DNA of 25,322 nt, taken from contig JWZX01001603.1 of the NCBI GenBank assembly GCA_001275005.1, positions 1 to 25,322 of the forward strand, written 5' to 3'. Below are positions 8,855-15,420 of this stretch, in pieces. Both the position numbers and the translations under genes were made by a program. Source of the DNA: Chrysochromulina tobinii (taxonomy: Eukaryota > Haptophyta > Prymnesiales > Chrysochromulinaceae). Position 1 is the stretch's first letter; every line of letters begins with the position of its first letter. Below the pieces are notes generated by a model. The model searched no databases. It was not told the origin of the DNA and saw nothing but the letters and a program-made list of their open reading frames with translations.

Positions 8855-9475
8855 ATGGCGGAGGCTCTGCACATCAAGGAGCGCTGTCCAAGCTGCGGGG
8901 TCTGGAAGCACAAGCAGCGCGAATGCTCCGTTTGCACCCGCTTCCCCAACCGCGCGCAAGCAGCAGATGCCCAAGTTCGAGCCACGCCAGCAAACCTCAC
9001 CCCGATTGGGATTGGCGCGCGGACCTTGGACGAGGGCCCGATTGTAATGCCTCGCGATATCTTTCTTCGCGCCACCTCCTCGACCTCATCTTCGAAGCTG
9101 CACACAAAAGAGCGATGCCGTGTCTGCGGTGTCTGGAAAAGCAAGGAACTTCCTTGCTATCACTGTGTCGAGTTGCCCACTCGAGTGCAAGCCAGGCTCG
9201 CGCAGCAGCGCAACAGTGACACGATGCACGTGCTTTTCAGCGATGCAGCGATCGCGCGCGCCGCGCTGGTGGGCTCCCCGCAACGGCCTCAGACCGCCCC
9301 CGCTTATGAGTCGATCAGCCGCGATATTGCGCAACTGCACGGGACGATCAGCGCAAAGGCCGCGGCAAGGGCAAAGAGCCGTGCTCATGGGCCGCTGGCA
9401 TACAAGGGCAGTGGGCTTTACTCAACTCCCAGCGGGTTGCGGCGCATCGTAGCCAGTGCAGGCGCGTGGCGGTGA
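8855..9475 (+). CDS. Small protein with twin CxxC-CxxC zinc-ribbon-like modules
   Basis: About 206 residues from ATG 8855. The frame is open upstream to 8660, but that part reads as intergenic sequence, so the Met just before the first module was chosen. Two copies of one module are visible. The first has KERCPSCGVWKHKQRECSVC, followed by a PxRxQAxxAQxR helix. The second (starting near 9107) has KERCRVCGVWKSKELPCYHC, followed by the same kind of helix. Each has four Cys as CX2C...CX2C and very probably binds one zinc; the spacing resembles ribosomal protein bL32-type ribbons. The C-terminus is basic and ends with YKGSGLYSTPSGLRR. The modules clearly arose by internal duplication. RNA or protein binding is plausible, but no specific function is supported. 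Confidence 0.62.
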   Translation: MAEALHIKERCPSCGVWKHKQRECSVCTRFPNRAQAADAQVRATPANLTPIGIGARTLDEGPIVMPRDIFLRATSSTSSSKLHTKERCRVCGVWKSKELPCYHCVELPTRVQARLAQQRNSDTMHVLFSDAAIARAALVGSPQRPQTAPAYESISRDIAQLHGTISAKAAARAKSRAHGPLAYKGSGLYSTPSGLRRIVASAGAWR

Positions 9476-9974
9476 GGGTGACGGGTGATCAAGACGTCTC
9501 AGACACGATGCCATGGCCGTGGCCCGTGCGTTCTAGGATAAGGTTAGGTTCCCAATTCGCTACAAACGCAGCACACGCTACAAGTACAAACTCATAAGGG
9601 CCTGAAATTCGGGTCCAACGCGCTCTTGCCACTTCTACGGCCGCCGGTTCTTAGCCGGTTCGCGGTTGCTACCGTAAAGAGCGGTAAGGTCTAAGGAGGA
9701 CGAGATTTTTTGGTAGTCGGCTGGTCGCTGGTGACAAAACTTATTGACTCAATCCCCGTCCCCCCCAGGCTTGCGAGTTCAACATGACCGACGAGGGAGC
9801 AAACCGTGAGCATGGACGAGAGCGTCAGAAACTCTCTGCCAGCGCCCGCTCACATAGTGCGCGCGCGTCACTGACGCTCCCTTCACTACGTCGATTACTC
9901 TATCCTTCTTCGTCTCACCCGCGCCGCACATTTATTGCGCGCGCCCGCCGCAGCGCGTGAGCGCCGCGGCGAGC
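9476..9974. other. Intergenic stretch upstream of the SET-MYND gene
   Basis: About 500 bases with no supported gene, holding the 3' flank of the twin-zinc gene and the 5' flank of the SET-MYND gene. The segment 9540-9780 is less GC-rich than its surroundings. From 9855 onward there are many GCGCGC runs. An ACATTTATTGC element (9928-9938) could act as an AT-rich core element. Nothing else was recognised. Confidence 0.4.
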
Positions 9975-11450
9975 ATGATCACGTGTGCACATGCCGACGC
10001 AGGCGCGATGGCAGAGCCCGAAGGAGATTCAGCCGACCCATACATTGAGGACTATGAGCCGTATACCACGTCCATGCAATTCCGCGTGGGCCAGAGTGCT
10101 GGATCTGGCCGTGGCCTCTTTGCATCGGAAGCTTTGCCACAGCTGACAGATCTGATTGACGAGGTGCCGTTGATTGCATGGCCAAGCCTGTTGTCTGCGC
10201 TGGGGATGGAGGGTCGAGGTGATGCCGTCTTTTGCGACACGTGCCTGTGCGTCTTCTCCCGGAAGAGTCAGCACATCACATGCTCCGACGAGTCGTGCGG
10301 CGCGCGCTTCTGCTCGGGCACGTGCGCTGGAAGTAGCTTCCACCGTGGAATTTGTGGCGGAGTGCTCCCTGCTCTCCGGGCCTGGCAAGCAGAGATTGCC
10401 CTGGACAGTCACTATGGGGCCGAGAGCATTGCACGCTGCAACGCGCGCATCGCTCAGGATGTACTATGGTTCTCGTCCAAGGCTGGCCTACCGGCCTCGG
10501 CTGCGCTAGCGAATGCCCTTCGGCCGTGGGAGCGCTTCTGCGCCTTTCCCGCCAATACCGAGCTTGATCTCAAGGGCGCAAGTGCCGAGGCGCTGGCCGC
10601 TGCGCTGCGAGAGAGGACGCTCGGCCCGCTGACGGCCGCGCTCGAGGCTCAGCTCGCAAGCGAGGACGCGTGCGCCATTGCCGAGGAGCTCACCGCTGCG
10701 CCTCACGTGACCGGGCTCGTCCAACGGCTGCTTCTGAACACGTTCCAATGGCAGCACCCGACGAACGAGCACCTGCAATTCGCAGGCATGTTTCTGCTGA
10801 CGTGCAATGCCAACCACGACTGTGCGCCCAACGCACAGGTCTATCCATCCTGGATTCGGGCGGTGGAGGCGGACGAGTCGGAACAATCAGGCTCGAGCTC
10901 GGCGGCGGCGGCAGATTCGAGCTCGGCGGCGGCGGATTCGAGCTCGGCGGCGGCAGATTCGAGCTCGGCGGCGGCAGATTCGAGCTCGGCGGCGGCAGAT
11001 TCGAGCTCGGCGGCGGCAGATTCGAGCTCGGCGGCGGCGGGGTCGATGGACGACTCCAGTGCAGAGAAGGTCCTGTATTGGAGTCACGCTGTGGGGAAAT
11101 CCCGAATGGAGCGCCCGCTGGCAGGCGCCGCGCGCGACACGTTCAGCTTCGTACTCCGTACGGTCGATGAAGTGGCGGCGGGCGAGGAACTCACCCTATG
11201 CTACGTGACACCAAATCTCGGTCTCGCCGAGCGTCGCGAACAGCTCAACCACTGGGCGTTTCACTGCACGTGCCGACGGTGCCTGGCTGAGGAGGCGGAG
11301 CCTGCGCCTGCGCCCACCGGGGGGCGCGGCACGAAGCGGAAGGCACCGCTGCCGACGGAAGGGGCGCAACCGCAAGGGGACACGTCCGCACGGACGACCG
11401 CTCCTGGCGCTTCTTGCCGCTTCTTGCCGACGGCATCTGCATCCCTATAG
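9975..11450 (+). CDS. SET-MYND protein lysine methyltransferase (SMYD/SET5-like)
   Basis: About 491 residues from ATG 9975; the frame opens at a GTG at 9957, and Met at 10008 is an alternative. SET motifs appear in order. GSGRGLFA is the N-terminal SET strand. A MYND-like zinc module starts CDTCLCVF and continues through HITCSDESCGARFCSGTC to HRGICG. NHDCAPNA (residues 280-287) is the SAM-binding NHxCxPN motif. EELTLCYV has the catalytic Tyr410. A post-SET FHCTCRRC follows (Cys431, 433, 436). This order (split SET around a MYND-like zinc module, then a post-SET Cys cluster) is that of SMYD or yeast Set5-type enzymes, which transfer methyl groups from SAM to protein lysines. Between NHxCxPN and the catalytic Tyr the protein carries a seven-unit SSSAAAD repeat. 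The tail includes GTKRKAP, a possible nuclear signal. Target substrate is unknown. Confidence 0.85.
   Translation: MITCAHADAGAMAEPEGDSADPYIEDYEPYTTSMQFRVGQSAGSGRGLFASEALPQLTDLIDEVPLIAWPSLLSALGMEGRGDAVFCDTCLCVFSRKSQHITCSDESCGARFCSGTCAGSSFHRGICGGVLPALRAWQAEIALDSHYGAESIARCNARIAQDVLWFSSKAGLPASAALANALRPWERFCAFPANTELDLKGASAEALAAALRERTLGPLTAALEAQLASEDACAIAEELTAAPHVTGLVQRLLLNTFQWQHPTNEHLQFAGMFLLTCNANHDCAPNAQVYPSWIRAVEADESEQSGSSSAAAADSSSAAADSSSAAADSSSAAADSSSAAADSSSAAADSSSAAAGSMDDSSAEKVLYWSHAVGKSRMERPLAGAARDTFSFVLRTVDEVAAGEELTLCYVTPNLGLAERREQLNHWAFHCTCRRCLAEEAEPAPAPTGGRGTKRKAPLPTEGAQPQGDTSARTTAPGASCRFLPTASASL
10893..11039 (+). repeat. Seven-unit 21-bp in-frame repeat (SSSAAAD) inside the SET domain
   Basis: Units of 21 bp (the first is 24 bp, with an extra Ala codon) encode SSSAAAD-type heptads, seven in total. 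Copies are nearly identical at the nucleotide level, indicating recent expansion. The array interrupts the SET domain between the NHxCxPN motif and the strand carrying LYWSHAVG. Confidence 0.92.
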
Positions 11451-11667
11451 GGTCGGGTCACAGTAGTCCGCTGCGACAATGTAGTCCGACTTGAATGGCA
11501 TGCATCGCATTTTCCGAGCGCAGCGACCCGTTTTTCCGTTTCAGGTTCGATGAGTTCGCGTTGGTTGGTGCACCACACTCAAAAAGGCAGAGATCGGTCC
11601 CGGGTCCCGTCCGCCGGCTCCGCCGGTCTCTCGGGTGTTCTATCGGGTGTTCCTCCCTTTTGAAGCG

Positions 11668-12951
11668 ATGAACGAAGCGATGACAACCATCGCCGACAAG
11701 AACCCGAAGTGGAATCCCGACTTGCCCGTCATCATGCGACGCAACGCCGCATTTGCCATCTCCTGGCGCGAGCAAGTTGCCGATCATCGAATGGCACACA
11801 AGCGCGCCATCCACCTTGCGACAAGGGCAACGTCGGCAGCGGCCGCGGTGCCTCGTGTGTCACATCCGAGGAGCGCGGGGCTCCTCCGCGTGCTGAGCAC
11901 GCCGGCGCCCGCCCTTGGCCACGGCACGGAGCAGGAGCGCAATTTCGATGCGCAAGTGCGTCGAGATGCCCTGCGCAAGCTGCACTGCGAGTGCATCTGG
12001 CAAGAGCAGCGACTCGAGAAGTCTCGCCAGGCATCGCGCGACCACACCCTGGCGGCGGATTGTGCGGAGACGCTCACCTTCTTGCAGCTGGACACCCACA
12101 TGCGCATCCGCAGTCATCGGAAGCAGCTGTCGGAGGCCGCCCAGAAGAGGAGAGCACTCGAGCTCAAGTGGCAGACTGAGGGCGTAGAGGAGCGCCTCAA
12201 GGAACGCGCTGACGAGCGGGCCAAGCAGGCGGCGCGCAAGGAGGCGCATGCAGAGAGGCTGGAGCGCCAGGCGGCCGAGCACCAGAAGAAGCTCCATGCG
12301 TCCAAGAAGCGTAACGTTGAGGAGGCCAAGGCGCAGGCCCGGGCGCGCAATGAGAAGTACCAGCAAGCAGTCCAGAATCGCCAGATGCGGACGGAGCAGC
12401 TGGCGGCGATCAAAGAGGCCGAATACGCGCAGAATCTCGAGCGGGCGTGGAAGTACGCCGAGGGCCTCGCTTCGCGTGCCAACGACGAACTCGCGTGCCA
12501 CGTGCGCCGCTATGGGCTGCAGACGCACCCGCTCGTGAGCGGCGGCAGTCAAGATGGAGAGGCGAGTGGGGAGCTGCTTGGCATGTTCGGCGAGCCCGTC
12601 GGCGAGCGGACGGCGAGTGGCGGGAGCGGCATGTCCTTCGGTGGAGAGGAGAAGCTGCCCACGACGACGCCGCTTGGGCGCTGGGTTGAGAAGGGAACTT
12701 CCGTCAAGTTATCGTTCAGCGCGAGCGCCTCGACGCTTCCCTCGCCGAGCACCTCGCAGCCCATCTTTTACAGCGACTGGCTTGAGTGCGAGCTGAGCCG
12801 GCTGCACGCGCGCCTTGAGCTCATGCGCCACCGTGCGGCAACGGCCAAGGCGGCGCTGCGTATGCAGCTCGAGAAGCAACACGAGTCGTGGCGTGCGGAA
12901 GCTGCAAGGGAAGCTGCACGAGGAGGAACGCAGGCGCCGAAGGAGCGTTGA
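11668..12951 (+). CDS. Coiled-coil protein of unknown function
   Basis: About 427 residues from ATG 11668. The frame is open to 11635 but only through a GTG. The region from about residue 95 to 290 is rich in Lys, Glu, Arg, Ala and Gln with heptad-like spacing (for example KERADERAKQAARKEAHAER), so a long alpha-helical coiled coil is expected. A second shorter helical segment, starting SDWLECELSRLHARLELM, lies near the C-terminus. The two are separated by a Gly/Ser/Thr-rich linker. The N-terminal 90 residues (PKWNPDLPVIMRRNAAFAISWREQ) look folded but are not recognised. No signal peptide or membrane segment is visible. Many cytoskeletal and ciliary proteins look like this, but nothing here is diagnostic. 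It runs in the same direction as the SET-MYND gene, about 220 bases downstream. Confidence 0.65.
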   Translation: MNEAMTTIADKNPKWNPDLPVIMRRNAAFAISWREQVADHRMAHKRAIHLATRATSAAAAVPRVSHPRSAGLLRVLSTPAPALGHGTEQERNFDAQVRRDALRKLHCECIWQEQRLEKSRQASRDHTLAADCAETLTFLQLDTHMRIRSHRKQLSEAAQKRRALELKWQTEGVEERLKERADERAKQAARKEAHAERLERQAAEHQKKLHASKKRNVEEAKAQARARNEKYQQAVQNRQMRTEQLAAIKEAEYAQNLERAWKYAEGLASRANDELACHVRRYGLQTHPLVSGGSQDGEASGELLGMFGEPVGERTASGGSGMSFGGEEKLPTTTPLGRWVEKGTSVKLSFSASASTLPSPSTSQPIFYSDWLECELSRLHARLELMRHRAATAKAALRMQLEKQHESWRAEAAREAARGGTQAPKER

Positions 12952-13426
12952 AGGGAGGCAACGAGCGTGCATACATCAGCAAAGTGCAAGGCAATTAGCA
13001 TACGAGCATCATGGATCGTGCACTTATTGCATCTCCGTTCTTGTGCTGCGTCGGCACCGTGGTCCGTGCTGCAACAGCCATGCAACACCCGCCTGTCACC
13101 GCACGCGGCGGTGTCGGGCGGCGGTCAACCGAAAAGTAGGATCGCGTAACGCTGTGGTGTGTGCGTCTGCTATGCGGCCATAAGCGCAAGACGCATTTCC
13201 ACACATTACACACATCAGTCCGAACTCCGATCTCAGTGAGTCCCGCCACCACGTCGGGCATACCGCGTTACTTTAGATCCGCCCGCGCACTCCGGCGCAG
13301 CGCCGGAACCGCGTCTTTTCTCACGCCCGTGCTCAGAGTCAGACACGGGGCTCGCACAGGCCAATGTCGCGGTACATTACTGCAGTCGCATGATGCAGTA
13401 CACGCTCTCGCGCGGATTCGCGCCGA
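12952..13426. other. Intergenic stretch between convergent genes
   Basis: About 475 bases between the 3' ends of the coiled-coil gene and the first Pro-rich membrane gene. No supported coding sequence. A near-perfect palindrome with 8-bp arms and a 1-nt centre lies at 13291-13307 (TCCGGCGC/GCGCCGGA). It may be a chance GC-rich hairpin or part of a 3' UTR. Confidence 0.4.
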
Positions 13427-15199
13427 TCAGCACACAGACCCGTCGTCATCATCGCCACCGCCGCCATGGAAGCTCGGTACTACTTCCGTGAAGATGGGCT
13501 TGACCTCGGGCATCTCGAGGGATCCTGGCCGACTCTCACCCAAATGTGGTGCTTCGAACGCACCAAATCGTGCCTCGTCGGCATCCATCTGTGCCGCAGC
13601 TCCCCTCGACTCGCCTCGCGCGAAATACACGCCCGCCACGACGCCCGCGCCCGCGCCCTCGCCCTCGCTCAACTCTTCGAGCCTGCGCGAGTACTCGCGG
13701 GCGTCGTGGCGGGCGTCGGTTTCGAGCCTGTGCGAGTACTCGCGGGCGTCGTGGCGGGCGTCGGTTTCGAGCCTGTGCGAGTACTCGCGGGCGTCGTGGC
13801 GGGCGTCGGTGGGGCTCTTGGAGGCGGTACACAGAGCATCCGAGAGGGTCCTCCACGCAGGCTCGTCATATGGAAGCTCGTGAGCATATGCCCGAGCTCG
13901 CGAGCGGGCCTCGAGGTACTCGGCATCCTCATCGTGCTCCTCGGCCTCGTCGCTCACCTCATCGTGTGGATCCTCGTGTTGGGCTGCTTTCGGGCGCTGG
14001 AGCAGCGCTCCACCATCCTCGCCGTGCCCCTCCTCTGGATCTTCGGCTCGCTGTACGTCGGAGTACCTCGTGGTTGCCACTGAATTGCTGCAGGCTCCGA
14101 GCCCAAGCCGAGCCTCAAGTGTGCCCAACAGCTTCACCACCATGGCTCCGGCGGCTGAGCCTTCGAGTGTGGCCATGAGCTTTGTAGCCATGGCTCCGGT
14201 GGCCCCGCCCTCTGCCTTCGCCGCGGCTACGCGACGCAGCCCTAGTCCTAGGGCCACGAGGACCATGATCGCGAGGAGAGCGCCGATGGCCAGGCTGAGT
14301 GTCAGCGAGTGACGCTTCGGTGCCGGCATCGCCGTCGACGCCCTCAGTCCCGTCGCCTCGGATTGGGTGAAAGAGGTGGGGGTCGTCGACGCACTGGGCA
14401 CACTGGTCGCTGACGCACTGGGCATACTGGTCCATGTGGGCTGTGCAGGCAAGGACTGTTGCTCGACGCTGTTGCCGCGTGCATCGAGCGAGACGGCACG
14501 GTCAGTGCTCAGCAGCGGCGGATGCGGGGGCGGCGGTGGAGGGTATAGGGTTAGGCTACCGGCCGCAAAGAGCTCCCCCCTCGAGATGTACCGTGGCGGC
14601 GGCGAGGGCGGAGGGTCGACCAGGTCCGCCGGCAAGTTGCATGCAAGGCTCTCGGGCGGTCCCAAGAAGCCGACAGTGTCAAAGGTGAGGCATGCGAGCG
14701 TACTGCAGTCGCCCGCGGGCTCGTCGTCGACGATGAAGCTGATGCGTAGCCACGAGCCCACCTGCTCGCGCTGCAGCAACGAGGCGCCCTCGACATCCAT
14801 AACCTCCACAAAAGGCCCGTGCACCTTGTAGAGCAGCACCACGCGCAGCCCAGCGATCCACGGCGATACAGCTACCCTGGCCGAGGTGCTCTTTATTCCG
14901 CCTCTTAGGTCAGGGGAGGACCTGACTTCGTAACCTAGCCTTGCCAATGTGCAGCGGTGTGCGTCATTCCATGCAGCGGCGCTGAACAACTCCTCATCCT
15001 CCCCAAACGGCAGCTGCAACAGGATTGGTGACGGCGGCGGCGCTCGAACTGGCAACGGCGGCGGCGCTCGAACTGGTGACGGCGGCGGAGCTCGAACCGC
15101 CGCGATCACTGCGATCACTGCGAGCTGCATCATACATGTACAGTCATCGGATGCGTCACGCCAATGTGAGATGCGGTCCAGGGGCGTCTTCGTAAACAT
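13427..15199 (-). CDS. Pro-rich single-pass membrane protein with repeat-rich cytosolic tail
   Basis: Frame of 590 residues. A Met at 15131-15133 (residue 23) directly precedes a hydrophobic MQLAVIAVIAAVRA segment that reads as a signal peptide, so it is probably the true start. Next comes a 24-bp triple repeat encoding RAPPPSPV-type units. A globular region of about 150 residues (from LPFGEDEELF to ADLVD) may be extracellular and contains several Cys. More Pro runs follow (PPPSPPPR, YPPPPPPHPP), then a Ser/Thr-rich stalk and one transmembrane helix (LTLSLAIGALLAIMVLVALG, about 14235-14310). The inner side is marked by the positive-inside LGLRRVAAAK. The tail is acidic and holds three 15-residue TDARHDAREYSHRLE repeats. 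The layout suggests a surface or wall-associated type I membrane protein. The globular domain is not recognised. Confidence 0.68.
   Translation of the reverse strand: MFTKTPLDRISHWRDASDDCTCMMQLAVIAVIAAVRAPPPSPVRAPPPLPVRAPPPSPILLQLPFGEDEELFSAAAWNDAHRCTLARLGYEVRSSPDLRGGIKSTSARVAVSPWIAGLRVVLLYKVHGPFVEVMDVEGASLLQREQVGSWLRISFIVDDEPAGDCSTLACLTFDTVGFLGPPESLACNLPADLVDPPPSPPPRYISRGELFAAGSLTLYPPPPPPHPPLLSTDRAVSLDARGNSVEQQSLPAQPTWTSMPSASATSVPSASTTPTSFTQSEATGLRASTAMPAPKRHSLTLSLAIGALLAIMVLVALGLGLRRVAAAKAEGGATGAMATKLMATLEGSAAGAMVVKLLGTLEARLGLGACSNSVATTRYSDVQRAEDPEEGHGEDGGALLQRPKAAQHEDPHDEVSDEAEEHDEDAEYLEARSRARAYAHELPYDEPAWRTLSDALCTASKSPTDARHDAREYSHRLETDARHDAREYSHRLETDARHDAREYSRRLEELSEGEGAGAGVVAGVYFARGESRGAAAQMDADEARFGAFEAPHLGESRPGSLEMPEVKPIFTEVVPSFHGGGGDDDDGSVC
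13691..13812 (-). repeat. 45-bp tandem repeat in cytosolic tail
   Basis: Units of 45 bp start at 13691, 13736 and 13781 (the third is shorter at its end) and encode TDARHDAREYSHRLE in the minus-strand gene. Copies are almost identical. Confidence 0.9.
15027..15098 (-). repeat. 24-bp triple repeat encoding RAPPPSPV units
   Basis: Three 24-bp units (15027-15050, 15051-15074, 15075-15098) encode the Pro-rich segment just after the predicted signal peptide. A second 24-bp duplication (14388-14411, 14412-14435) lies in the stalk of the same gene. Confidence 0.88.
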
Positions 15200-15290
15200 G
15201 CATGCAATTTGAGAGAATTACAGGGGAGAATTAAGGGACGACGCTATGCAACGTCCCGGGAAACAGTACTAAGAGCAGCCCGATGCCGAC

Positions 15291-15396
15291 TACAGTAGAG
15301 AGGATCTGCGTGGCCCTCTGAGCTGAGAGGGGTTCAACACTCTTCAGTTACAAACATTCATACAGTGGAGAGGATTGGCGTGGCCCTCTGAGCTGA
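15291..15396. repeat. Spaced direct repeat of about 36 bp in a short intergenic region
   Basis: The segments 15291-15326 and 15361-15396 are close copies, starting TACAGTRGAGAGGAT and sharing GCGTGGCCCTCTGAGCTGA, offset by 70 bp. They lie between the start of the Pro-rich membrane gene and the stop of the EF-hand gene, both minus strand. They may therefore be in the EF-hand 3' UTR or the membrane gene's upstream region. Confidence 0.85.
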
Positions 15397-15420
15397 TGAG
15401 CTCTGTGGTTCGTGCCGATC

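Noticed and set aside
9957-9974. GTG start for the SET-MYND gene
   Set aside because: A nuclear eukaryotic gene is expected to start at ATG; Met at 9975 or 10008 leaves all domains intact. The same reasoning moved the coiled-coil gene start from 11635 to 11668.
10893-11039. Regular 21-bp array as a possible CRISPR-like structure
   Set aside because: Units abut without unique spacers and are in frame inside a SET-domain gene, so this is a coding tandem repeat.
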